NCBI GenBank assembly: GCA_030998225.1
Contig: JAPYXD010000298.1
Span: 1-64,000 of the forward strand
Reading direction: 5' to 3'
Source: Diplolepis rosae
Lineage: Eukaryota; Arthropoda; Insecta; Hymenoptera; Diplolepididae
DNA: 64,000 nucleotides
Below are positions 32,340-42,935 of this stretch, piece after piece (within the stretch, counting starts at the first letter, position 1; the number at the start of each line of letters is the position of its first letter). The position numbers and the translations under genes are program-made. The notes below the pieces were generated by a model that made no database searches, was not told where the DNA came from, and worked only from the letters and a program-made list of their open reading frames with translations.

Positions 32340-32960
32340 TCTTGGGGAATATTCTGTAAATCTCGAGTTGTAATTTTGTATAATTGAATTTTTTGAGAAT
32401 CAATATATGTCATATTTGAATGAAATTTGGGAATATTTATCTAAATATTGATAGTTTGGATCTTTCGAATTAATTCATAGAGTGTAGTCTTTATATAAGA
32501 AAATTTCTTTGACCCTATATTAGGGCAGACACCAAGAATAGAATTTTAAAAATATTATCTTAATTAGTTAGCAAAATATTATAGACTTACATTTCAAATA
32601 TGTCCAAAAACTTTCTAAAATGCTAATTATTCTTAGAGTTATTAATATTAATTACAAAAATCGAAATTTGACGTCTTTTGTAGTATATTTTTACAAAATT
32701 AATATTTTACTTTCATCTTGGTCTTATTATAAGTAAAATTGTATTACCTTCATTCTCGCATCAGCAAAATTTATTTAACTTTTTATTATGAAAATTAAGT
32801 TACTTCAACAACAGGTGAAACAGGCGAAGCTATAATTTCTGATGACATTGTCTGTGCTAAAAAAGGGTTTGAATCACGAAAAAAGGCATCAATTATCACT
32901 GGAGTTCGCATACGAATTTGCAATTCGACATTTATTTGGTATGAGATTAATTCTATAAAC
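32340..32960 (+). repeat. Old dispersed repeat, copy A
   Basis: This sequence aligns by eye with 54880-55390 and, reversed, with 38520-38900. Shared landmarks are GAATATTTAT...AATATTGATAG, ATCGAAATTTGACG and CTTCAACAACAGGTGAA. The copies are strongly diverged and indel-rich. No coding potential is left, and its class is unknown. Confidence 0.55.
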
Positions 32961-33020
32961 CATTACTATAGAGTAGAATACTTTGGGAAAAATGTATAAA
33001 ATAAGATAATATTTTTTTAT

Positions 33021-33292
33021 TTTGTAGATATGTTTTTACCGGTATTATAATTTGAACATTAAAGTGAATGGCCTTTCCGGTTTTGTAAGGTTGTTTTATT
33101 CTGAAAGTACGTCAACGTTTCGACCGATTTTTCGGTCCTTATCAAGACTATAAAAAGGAAATACAAAATGAATATATATAAAAATTTTTGAAAAATTATG
33201 AATATAATAAAAAGATAATATTTATATAATAAAAAGATTTTGTTTTTTCAATATAAAATATAAAATTAAGAGAAGATAAAAGAGAGAAAGAG
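33021..33292 (-). repeat. Penelope-like terminal repeat, inverted partial copy
   Basis: This is the reverse complement of about 34410-34672, starting at GTAGATATGTTTTTACCGG and ending in the run AGAGAGAAAGAG. It includes the ribozyme-like motif on the minus strand (about 33105-33147). It extends beyond the direct repeat into the 5' untranslated region of the element. Confidence 0.85.
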
Positions 33293-33404
33293 GCAGTGAC
33301 AAAAATTTCAAACTCAACTAATTAATTTAAAATTATTTACAACCGCAAGGCTGAGCCACTAGGCGATATAAGGAGATCTTCCTGTGGAGAAGGAGATGTC
33401 GGAC

Positions 33405-33476
33405 GCCTGTGTAGCTCAGTGGTTAGAGCAGTCGACCGGCAATCGAAAGACCTGGGCTCGAATCCCAGCGCAGTCG
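33405..33476 (+). tRNA. tRNA-like unit 1 (probably a tRNA-derived repeat)
   Basis: It has a box A TAGCTCAGTGG, a D arm GCTC...GAGC, a T arm CTGGG-CTCGAAT-CCCAG (box B GGCTCGAATCC) and an acceptor GCCTGTG/CGCAGTC with one mismatch and one G-U. The anticodon arm is weak: a 4 bp stem and the loop CCGGCAA, which lacks U33, so no amino acid can be assigned (nominally GGC). GACGC/GCGTC flanks it, and six T residues follow at 33486-33491, a Pol III terminator. More likely a SINE head than a working tRNA gene. Confidence 0.5.
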
Positions 33477-33725
33477 AAAGCGTCATTTTTTCCACAGAAA
33501 GATTTTCAAATTCTTTAAATATTGAATTTATTTGCATTATTTGCGATATAAGAGTTTGAAATTGTCTACGAGGACACCTGTCGACAACGTATCCTATCTG
33601 ATACGCGACTGGTGATCCTCCGATAATGTAGGCAGTGACAAAAATTTCAAACTCAACTAATTAATTTGAAATAATAATAATATTTAAAGAATTTGAAAAT
33701 CTTTCTGTGGAAAAAATGACGATTT

Positions 33726-33797
33726 CGACTGCGCTGGGATTCGAGCCCAGGTCTTTCGATTGCCGGTCGACTGCTCTAACCACTGAGCTACACAGGC
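33726..33797 (-). tRNA. tRNA-like unit 2 (minus strand)
   Basis: This is the same tRNA-like sequence as 33405-33476 in reverse orientation. The flanking DNA is also inverted (TCCACAGGAAGATCTCC and GGCTCAGCCTTGCGG versus CCGCAAGGCTGAGCC), so units 1 and 2 form a large inverted repeat at about 33292-33985. Confidence 0.5.
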
Positions 33798-34019
33798 GTC
33801 CGACATCTCCTTCTCCACAGGAAGATCTCCTTATATCGCCTAGTGGCTCAGCCTTGCGGCTGTAAATGATTTCAAATTAATTAGTTGAGTTTGAAATTTT
33901 TGTCACTGCCTACATTATCGGAGGATCACTAGTCGCGTATCAGATAGGATACGTTGTCGACAGGTGTCCTCGTAGACAATTTCAAACTCTTATATCCTGT
34001 GGAGAAAGAGATGTCGGAC

Positions 34020-34091
34020 GCCCCTGTAGCTCAGTGGTTAGAGCAGTCGACCGGCAATCGAAAGACCTGGGCTCGAATCCCAGCGCAGTCG
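34020..34091 (+). tRNA. tRNA-like unit 3 (degenerate acceptor)
   Basis: This third copy in plus orientation has the same D, anticodon and T arms but its 5' acceptor is GCCCCTG, which pairs poorly with CGCAGTC. The T run follows, and 20 bp later the Penelope-like direct repeat begins. Confidence 0.45.
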
Positions 34092-34117
34092 AAAGCGTCA
34101 TTTTTTCCACAGAAAGA

Positions 34118-34647
34118 TTAATTCTAAATTTATCTCTTATATATTTATTTTATAGGTGTCGTTATCGATCAATATAACCTAAAAAGGTTGACACCAGTTA
34201 TCCTAACAAAAATTTTAAAAAAATTTAACGAACTCTCATAGCAACTAATATGCTATGATGATAATTTTACAATATAATTTTATGCTTTTAAACTTGGATT
34301 TTTTGAAATTTAATTTTTTATAAAAATTTAACCAATCATCAAACAATATGAATGGAAGTAAAATACCAAATATGTCACCCACGGTATGTTTATTATTATT
34401 ATTATTCTTTCTCTCTTTTATCTTCTCTTAATTTTATATTTTATATTGAAAAAACAAAACCTTTTTATTATATAAATATTATCTTTTTATTATATTCATG
34501 ATTTTTTAAAAATTTTTTATATATATTCATTTTGTATTTCCTTTTTATAGTCTTGATAAGGACCGAAAAATCGGTCGAAACGTTGACGTACTTTCAAAAT
34601 AAAACAACTTTACAAAACCGGAAAGGCCATTCACTTTAATGTTCAAA
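34118..34647 (+). repeat. Penelope-like terminal repeat, upstream direct copy
   Basis: The 530 bp repeat runs from TTAATTC to AATGTTCAAA and is nearly identical to 37471-38001. It contains GGTTGACACCAGTTATC, a TTATTATTATTATT run and the ribozyme-like segment at 34552-34590. Confidence 0.9.
34552..34590 (+). ncRNA. Degenerate hammerhead-like motif in the terminal repeat
   Basis: TTGATAA, the stem GACCGA/TCGGTC with an AAAA loop, then GAAAC, and ACG-TTGA-CGT as a possible helix III. The positions corresponding to C3 and G8 of the hammerhead core are T and A. It is repeated at 37906-37945 and on the minus strand at 33105-33147. Known in Penelope-like elements as a class; activity of this version is doubtful. 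Confidence 0.4.
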
Positions 34648-34714
34648 TTATAATACCGGTAACAACATATCTACAAACTAATTATCAGGCCTAAAACCTT
34701 TATTACATCGAAAC

Positions 34715-37183
34715 ATGGAGAACATACAAGGATTCTACGACAATCTACGAAATGAATACAATCCACAACTAGTTAAAGACATCAAATTATATAAACAATT
34801 TACCAGCAATTTAAAGAAAAGAGAGATACAGAGAAAATTTTTATTGGAATGTAGATCGCACAACATTTTGCCTAATCATATTTTAAATCAAACATACATA
34901 AATATCAGATTTTTTTCGAAACATGTTTGTGAAGAGATTGAGAACTCGACAAGACTTTTTGGTAAAAAAATTCTAAATTTTGAAATACCTGACATTTCAC
35001 AAGAAATTAAACAAATCAGCAAGGATATCTACTACTACAAAATGAAAATTATAAACCAAACTTCAAATGATTTTTATAACAATTTAAAAACAAAAAATCA
35101 AACTACTATTGAAAAGTATACAAAGAAACTACACAACAATATTACAAATAAATTGGAAAATCTAAAAATTGCTCAAATTCCAAAATTAGTTACAGACAAA
35201 AACAATTGGTTTATAAACTTGTCAAATAAACAAATCCCTGACAACGTTGCAGATATTCTTAGTCTCGGTGGTAAGTTTGCTTTTAATTACAATAAAAAAA
35301 CTTTTCCTATTGCTAAAATTATTACAAATTTAGAATATAATATTCATAACATTCCCTATGACAATAGAAACTACATAAGAAATGAATTAACATATTGGGT
35401 TCAAAATTGGCTATATAATGAAAGTAGTAATATTAATAAAAATATTTTCTTACAAAAAGATATTTATGAAACAAAAAATTTTTTAAAAAATAATACAGAC
35501 ATTATCTTAACAAATGCAGACAAAAGTAATAAAACTATTCTAATGAACAAAAATGATTACAACTCAAAAATTTACGATCTTCTCAATAATCCATCTACAT
35601 ACATTAAACTAAAAAAAGATCCAACTAATGAAATAAACAATACTTTAACTATAACTTTAAATGAACTAAAAGATAAAAATATTATTGATGAAAAACTTTA
35701 CAAATTTCTTCATTGTAGCACCAATATTGCACCCAAATTCTATGGTTTACCAAAAATCCATAAAACTAACTGTCCACTAAGACCTATCACTTCCTTCATT
35801 GGTTCACCTTTATACAACCTATCTAAATTACTTTCTAAATCTATGCAAAAAACAGTTGGACATACTGAATATCATATTGAAGATAGTTTTGAATTCAAAA
35901 AGAAAATTTCCAATATCTATATACCAAATAACTTCACTATTATCTCACTTGATGCAGTGTCCATGTACACTAATATTTCTTGGAATCTTATTAGAAAATC
36001 AGTTAAATTAAGATGGAATCAAATAAAAACCAATATATTTCTCAAACAAACACATTTCGATAATATTTTACAATTTTGTTTAGAATCATCATACTGTACT
36101 TATAACAATGAATTTTATAAACAAATTTTTGGTTTACCAATGGGATCGCCTCTATCAGCCACTGCTGCAAACGTTGTCATGGAAGAGTTAGAGAAAAAAA
36201 TTTTTAAAAAATTACCTTATAATATTATATTTTATTACAGATATGTAGATGACACTTTAATTTGTCTACCAGAAAACAAAGTAGAAGATATTTTATGCAG
36301 ATTTAATTCCATAGATAAAAAACTAAAATTCACTTTAGAAAAATCTATAAATAATAGTATCAATTTCTTGGATGTAAATATCCAAGTTATTGATAATAAA
36401 ATTAAAACTAATTGGTACAAAAAACCAATTTGGTCAGGTCGATATATCAATTTTTTCTCTAACCACTGTTTAACATATAAAATTGGCGTTATCTACTTAC
36501 TTACTGATAGAGCAATACTCTTATCATATAAAGATTTTCATATAAATAATTTAAATTGTGTGCGATCTACATTACTAAAAAATGGCTATCCACTAGATCA
36601 TTTAAATGAAAAAATTTTCGAACGTTATAAAAAATTAATAACAATTTAACATAAAACAAATCAAGTATGTGAAATTTATAATATAGATCACAGATAAAAT
36701 AGAAAAGTCATAACTTTTCCATATATTCAAAATTTTCAAGAACAGCTATGTAGAATTTTTAAAAAAACTAAACTTCAAATTGTCTATACAATAGAAAACT
36801 CTTTACAAAAAAAATTATTTCCAACAATTAAAGATAGAACACAAAAAAAATTTAAATATAATGTCATTTATGAAATTAACTGTATTCAATGTAACAAAAA
36901 ATATATTGTACAAACTTGCAGATTCTTACACAATAGATTACTAGAACATGCTAGATCTGTTAAAAATAAAGATAACAAAACTGCACTTGCAGAACATGCT
37001 ACTTCTTACAAACATTCCTTTGATTTTAAAAATACTAAAATTTTAGGTACAGAAAATATTTAAAAAAAACGATTAATTTTAGAAATGATTTATATTCAAA
37101 AAGAAAATTTTTCTATTAATTACAAAACAGATATTGAAAATCTAAGTGCCATTTATAATAATATAATAAAATCCATAAAATAA
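34715..37183 (+). pseudogene. Penelope-like RT plus GIY-YIG endonuclease, three in-frame stops
   Basis: The first 644 codons (34715-36649) are the reverse transcriptase: KFYGLPKIHK, then SLDAVSMYTNI, GLPMGSPLSAT and the catalytic YVDD at 510-513. The same frame continues after TAA codons at 36647-36649 and 36695-36697 into a GIY-YIG-type endonuclease region (VIYEINCIQCNKKYIVQT, NRLLEHARSVKNKDNK, TALAEHA), with a third TAA at 37061-37063 and the natural-looking end at 37181-37183. About 820 codons is the usual length of the family. The YIG triplet reads YIV, so the core glycine is lost. No frameshift was seen. Confidence 0.85.
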
Positions 37184-37470
37184 CTTTTCTACTTTCTCTT
37201 ATCTTTTCTAATCTTTTTAATTGTATAATTTCATAAATTTCAAAAATTACCATTGAATGTTACCAATAGCCGATATATTACATATTAATTTTCTTGAGAA
37301 CGCACCATAACATCAACAACGCTACGATAGCCAAATGAACAATTGTGGAGACATTTTACTTCCAAAGTTTTGTGTAGTAAAAAAATTTTTTTTAAAAATG
37401 TAACAATAACGTATAAATGAAGGAAACTGCTTGTAAGTAACTATTATTTCAAAAAATTTCTTTATATAAT

Positions 37471-38001
37471 TTAATTCAAAATTTATCTCATATGTATTTA
37501 TTTTATAGGCGTCGTTATCTATCAATATAACCTAAAAAGGTTGACACCAGTTATCCCAACAAAAATTTAAAAAAAAAAAATTTAGCGAACTCTCACAGCA
37601 ACTAATATGCTATGATGATCATTTTACAATATAATTTTATGCTTTTAAACTTGGATTTTTTGAAATTTAATTTTTATAAGAATTTAACCAATTATCAAAC
37701 AATATGAATGGAAGTAAATACCAAATATGTCATCCACGGTATGTTTATTATTATTATTATTCTTTCTCTCTTTTATCTTCTCTTAATTTTATATTTTATA
37801 TTGAAAAAACAAAATCTTTTTATTATATAAATATTATCTTTTTATTATATTCATAATTTTTCAAAAATTTTTATATATATTCATTTTGTATTTCCTTTTT
37901 ATAGTCTTGATAAGGACCGAAAAATCGGTCGAAACGTTGACGTACTTTCAGAATAAAACAACTTTACAAAACCGGAAAGGCCATTCACTTTAATGTTCAA
38001 A
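37471..38001 (+). repeat. Penelope-like terminal repeat, downstream direct copy
   Basis: This is the 531 bp partner of 34118-34647, with scattered substitutions and small indels. It ends at AATGTTCAAA, after which sequence similarity to the first copy stops. Confidence 0.9.
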
Positions 38002-39843
38002 ATATTTTTTTATGACAAAATATAATTACATAGGTAGAAATGTAGAGTTTGAATATTTAAAAAATACATTAAGTATACCTAAATTAGCACAAGAAATCGC
38101 AATATAACTTTCATTGGTATAAAGAAAAATTGACAAATATCATAATAGTAAAATACTCTGAGAAAACTCTAGAAATAAGTAAGACTTTTTATATGACTTC
38201 TTTATTATAAAAATTAAAACACTTCAACAACTGATCAGACTACAGGTGAACATGTAATTTCTGAAGTTAGAGTATATATTGAAATTGTCATGTAAAAGAT
38301 GTTACGTATTATAACATTTTTAAAAGTATTTTATTTGAAAGAAATATTTTTCAATTTTTCTCCTCATTTAGAAATATTGCAAGTTGTAATTCGGTATGCA
38401 AATTTAGATATTATAAACCTTTTATTCACACTCATATATAACTATATAACTCTAACAGTGCAAATCCGTATGCGAATTCAGATATAATTTATGTTCTTTT
38501 TAAATATACAAACCCTTCTTTTTACACAGACACTGCCATCGGAAATTATATGTTCACCTATTGTTTTTAGCACTTTTTTAAGTGACTTAATTTTTATAAT
38601 AAAAAGCTGAAACATATTGCCCTGACGCAAGAAAGCAAGTTGATACAATTTTGCTTATAATGAGCCCAAGTTAAAACCTAAATAATTAACATTTAAACAA
38701 ATTTTTAGTCTCATTTTAAAGATAAGTCTTTGAAGTATTGTTCTACCTAATTGAGATATTTAAAAAAAAAATTTTTGAGCTCCACCCTAGGGTCAATCAT
38801 GATTCTAAAATTTCGTCAAATTTCAAATAATTACTTTACTCTGTACATCGATTTAAAAGAATGCAAACCATCAATATTTTGATAAATATCCTTAAATTTC
38901 ATCAAAATGTACACTAAGAGAAAGTATTAGTCATGGTTACCCATTTTTTTTTGTAAAAACGGGTCACAAGTATGTTTTTTACTCTGTACCTTCTGAGCAC
39001 CTTAGTTTTTATAGCAATATTAACTGAGTAGCAATGATTAAAATTTTTAGTAAAACTTACAAAATCCGATTAGTCGGTCCGTTTTGTAGCCGGGACTATT
39101 TTCATGCATTCGCACATTGTAGCGAGCTTATAATAGATATTACCAATACGTTTTTGTAAAACTTACTAATTACGTTAATTGCTATTACTATTTGTCCAGT
39201 TTAGTTATTACAAAAATATATATTTTTTCGACATAACGGAGAAAAGTTGTATTAAAAACTATTATAATGCCTTAATTAGAAACTGATTAATTTTTCCATC
39301 CGTACATGATTAAAATAGTAATTCCAGCTTTAAAAATATATTAAATTCATCATTCTATCTACTTTATTTCTGTTAATGTCGATGGGAACTTTCTTAGGTC
39401 AGAATTGTTTTGGAGAAAAACTTTTTTAATTTTTGTTTTTCATAATGTAACAAAGGATGATAATTGTTGAGATGTTTCTCATAAAAAACTGCACAATAGT
39501 TTACAATTATACTTTAAAATAACCATGATTTAATTCTTCTAATTTTAATGAAGAACAAAAGCAAAATTTTAAGAAATGAATGTATGTAACGATTTCAAAA
39601 CAGTTGATAAGCAGGTAAAATCTAATTCGTATTCATTGATTTTCAAAAAATTATTTAACTGCTTAACTGTATGTGTTACAGAATGAATATCAAGCCAAAA
39701 ATTTCGCCAGGGTTGGTTTGAAATAACTTCACATCAGTTGAAGTTAATAAACGAATTTATTTATTACATTTTAATTTATTTTCTTAATTTATAATAAAAG
39801 ATAATAATTTAATTTATTATAACCATGACATATGGGCCCCTAA
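38002..39843. other. Gene-free stretch with an old repeat (minus copy, 38520-38900)
   Basis: 38520-38900 is the reverse-strand copy of the dispersed repeat at 32340-32960. 38190-38270 also holds a short piece of it (CTTCAACAACTGATCAGACTACAGGTGAAC). The remainder is AT-rich with no ORF above background and no RNA gene recognised. Confidence 0.5.
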
Positions 39844-40020
39844 CGGACCCGGTGTAGTGAACGGTCAGCGAATACACTAACCGTTCGCTGATTATTCCCT
39901 CACCTTACCATATCGTAAATATGATGTGTTTTATACCATTCTTATTTACGATTTGGCAAGGTCGGGGAATGATCAGTGAACGGTTAGTGTATTCGCTGAC
40001 GGTTCACTAAACCAGGTCCG
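39844..40020. repeat. Foldback element, 177 bp, just past the RGG gene stop
   Basis: The two halves are near-perfect reverse complements: CGGACC...GGTCCG at the tips, GTGAACGG(T)CAGCGAATAC and GTATTCGCTGACGGTTCAC further in, then ATCGTAAATA/TATTTACGAT toward the centre. Each arm is about 80 bp. It lies 12 bp downstream (minus strand) of the stop codon at 40033, so it would fold in the 3' untranslated region. Confidence 0.8.
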
Positions 40021-40032
40021 CTTGGGACGGCC

Positions 40033-42935
40033 TTAGTATCCCCCCCCCCCCCTGCGACCCTTAAAAATATCGCTCCCTCTCCCATAGGGTCTTCTACTGC
40101 CGCCTCGGCGACGCCTTCCACCATTCCCTCGAGGACGCCCTCTGCCAAAGTTCCCTCTCAAATCTTCATCTTCGCCGGCGGTATTTTTGAAGAAATCGGC
40201 AAGCGCTCGATATAAATCCTGCAAGTAAAAAAAGATTAAATATCAATTTAGAAATTTATGGTACCTGAAAACAATGTGTCATAAAGTTTTGATAAAGGTT
40301 GAGCACTTACGTAGGCTTGCCTTCTTTCCTGCGGTGTAAAGTTCTCCAGCGAAGATGAAGATGCCCCTCCTAGCAATTGTAGAAGGCGTTGCTGCAGCGA
40401 CAGCAGAAGAGGTGGTTGCTGTAGCACCGTCTGCATCTGCAGGTGCTGCAACTGCATCTGTTGCATCTGTCGCATGTGCTCTATATGCGAAAGTTGCAAC
40501 AGATGTTGTTGCTTCATCATGTCACATGAATGAATATTTAATGTCGGCTGTTGCGCCGGCAGTTGTAACCCCTCAAGCAGCTGGTACGGCGGAATTAGGC
40601 ATGCCAGTTGATGCAGTTGAGGTTGCTGAAGATTTGGTTGAGGCTGCTGCTGTGGTTGAGCTTGCTGCTGTGGTTGAGGTTGCTGAATATTTGGTTGAGG
40701 TTGCTGAAGATGTGGTTGAGCTTGCTGAAGATGAGGTTGAGGTTGATGAAGATTTGGTTGAGGTTGCTGAAGATGTGGTTGAGGTTGCTGAAGATTTGGT
40801 TGAGGTTGCTGAAGATTTGGTTGAGGTTGCCGCTGTGGTTGAGGTTGCTGAAGATGTGGTTGAGGTTGCTGAGGATGTGGTTGCTCAGGCTCAACTGGCC
40901 TCGCCACAGTCACCAAAGGTGGTTGGTGCCCCCTGCCTCTTGTTTTAATACCCTGCAAATAAAAAGAAAATAGAATATATTTATTTACAAAAAAGTCTTC
41001 AATTATTAAAAAACATAATATAAGAATATAGAAATTACTTACACGGACTCTTCCTTCGTGTGCAGATCGACCCCCTGCAAAAAAAATATTTTTTGAATGA
41101 AATGAGAAATGTTCTGGAATTAGAATGAATTATAATATAATAATATTATTATATTATTAAAATTCAAAAAAATGAGATCTCTCACCGTATATTTCAAATG
41201 GCAATTACAACCTACGATAACCTATAATTCGTAAACGCAGGTCACGCACACTAAAAAAGAATATTTCTGTAGACTTATAAAAATAATCTTAAATATTTAA
41301 AAAAAATTGTTTAAGTAATACACTACCGGTTAAAATTGTGGGACCACCTGTTTTTCGATGATGGCTTCAATTATCTTAATTTTAATTCTGTGAGTGATAT
41401 AATTTAAATTCTCTAAAAAATGAGTCCAGAATAAAACCGTTTTGTTAAATTTTGAAGAAGGTTTTGCAAAAAAGTGCAAATTTCAATGATTTCTTAAATT
41501 TCAAATAACTTTCCAAATAATCAACATTTTCGAATGTTCTTGAACTTATTTTAAAGCTAAGATTCTTCAAAATCGCAGTAAATTGACATCATAAATGTAT
41601 AATTTTTTTCTTACATAGTGCTAAGAGGAAAAATTTTAACAAAAAAGATGGAAAAATTCGAATACATTTCATCTGTAGGAAAATCATAATGAAAATCATA
41701 ATAAAAATCATATGAATATATATTTTAAGAATTCTATAGAAGATTCATTATTATATATTTTATACATCTTATAAAAATGTTTTTCTCACCAAAAGAAATA
41801 TTCGAATTTCTTCAAATTTTTTATTCGAACTTTAACCTTATCCACTATGCAAGAAAAAAAAATACATTTATGATGATAATTCACTGCGTTTCTGTATAAA
41901 TTTAACTTTAAAATAAGTTCAAGAACATTCGAAAATGTTGATTATTTGGAAAGTTATTTAAAATTTAAGAAAACATTGAAATTTGCACTTTTTTGCAAAA
42001 CCTTCTTCAAAATTTAACAAAACGACTTTATTCTGGACTCATTTTATAGAGAATTTAAATTATATCACTCACAAAATTAAAATTAAGATAATTGAAGCAA
42101 TCATCGAAAAACAGGTGGTCCCACAATTTTAACCGGTAGTGTATTACTTAAACAATTTTTTTTAAATATTTAAGATTATTTTTATAAGTCTACAGAAATA
42201 TTCTTTTTCAGTGTGTGTGACCTGCGTTTACGAATTATAGGTTATCGTAGGGTGTAATTGCCATTTGAAATATACTGTAAGGGATCTCATTTTTGGAATC
42301 TCAATAAAATGGAAAAGTTTACCACAAAACTATTCCATATTACTAAAATTCCATAAATGAGATCCCTTACAGTATATTTCAGATAGCTTTTTCAACCTAC
42401 GATAACCTACAATTCATAAACGAAGATGGCACACACTTAAAAAAATATTTACGTAGAGTTATCAAAAACAATCGTCAATATTCAAAGCAATTGTATAAAT
42501 AATACATTGTAAAATTTATTATATTCGGCAAAATGACAATCGAATTGTAGTTCTCTAACACGTTCTTTTGAACGTCTGAGTAAAATGTAAAAATGCAACG
42601 TAACTCGTCGTAGACTTAAAATAGAATTTAAAATTACTACGTATAAAATAAAGCGATTCATTTCCAATATAATACGTTTTAATTTAGCTTCCTATTCCAA
42701 TTTTGTCAGATATTTATTTCTACAACGGGTAACGTTGCATTTTTACATTTTGCCATGTATTCAAAAGAACGTGTAAGCGAACTACAATTCGATTTTAATT
42801 TTACCGAATATAAATAATTTTCCAATGTATTACTTTTACAATTGATTGTAATATTTACGATTAATTTTCATTGTTTGTACAGAAATTATTTTTGAACACT
42901 AAAAAACAATTTTAGTACTTACCTCGTTTCTTCAT
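40033..42935 (-). CDS. Four-exon gene, Gln/Pro-rich RGG protein (290 aa, unknown)
   Basis: The proposed coding exons are 42923-42935 (ATG AAG AAA CGA G), 41043-41074, 40311-40952 and 40033-40218. All donors are GTAAGT and all acceptors are CAG, and the phases (1, 0, 0) join into one frame of 291 codons. The product starts MKKRGGRSAHEGRVRGIKTRG (split over exons), has a roughly 110-residue Gln/Pro repeat (units such as QPQPNLQ and QPQPHLQ, 21 bp in DNA), a Met/Gln/Leu-rich helix-like segment, ENFTPQERRQAY, a short non-repetitive motif DLYRALADFFKNT, and an RG/RGG tail ending GRRGGGGY. RGG boxes bind RNA or mediate condensates; specific function is unknown. A 12-base C run (plus strand) lies just before the stop and may vary in length. 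Confidence 0.6.
41166..42294. repeat. 1.1 kb imperfect palindrome in intron 1 of the RGG gene
   Basis: Left and right halves are reverse complements over arms of about 550 bp, centred near 41730. Landmarks: CCTACGATAACCTATAATTC at about 41211 against GAATTATAGGTTATCGTAGG at about 42231, and TACACTACCGGTT near 41321 against AACCGGTAGTGTA near 42133. The inner segment begins and ends at TACACTACCGG with a TA, like Tc1/mariner termini, so a foldback transposon may sit inside a larger inverted repeat. The outer arm is repeated once more at 42355-42515. Confidence 0.8.
42355..42515. repeat. Third, diverged copy of the palindrome arm end
   Basis: AAATGAGATCCCTTACAG and CCTACGATAACCTACAATTC match the left end of the palindrome at about 41170-41230 in direct orientation, with many substitutions. 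It is the remains of an earlier copy. Confidence 0.6.

Larger units (their letters stand above)
33021..38001 (+). mobile_element. Penelope-like element with complex terminal repeats
   Basis: An RT-endonuclease gene (34715-37183) lies between two direct repeats of about 530 bp (34118-34647, 37471-38001). Further upstream is a partial copy in reverse orientation (33021-33292). Mixed direct and inverted terminal repeats are typical of Penelope-like elements. Three tRNA-like units sit between the inverted and first direct repeat. The gene has three in-frame TAA codons, so this copy is dead. The boundaries are taken from repeat edges; no target duplication was confirmed. Confidence 0.85.

Noticed and set aside
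33337..33537. Minus-strand 66 aa ORF across tRNA-like unit 1
   Set aside because: It is the antisense reading of the tRNA-like sequence and carries no independent signal.
33405..34091. A functional tRNA gene cluster
   Set aside because: The anticodon loop lacks U33, stems have mismatches, and the copies sit in repeat-derived DNA in mixed orientation.
36647..37063. Stop-codon readthrough or recoding in the Penelope-like gene
   Set aside because: Three separate TAA codons plus loss of the YIG glycine fit simple decay better than recoding.
40355..40973. Plus-strand 197 and 121 aa ORFs over the Gln/Pro repeat
   Set aside because: They are shadow frames of the trinucleotide-like repeat in the minus-strand RGG gene.
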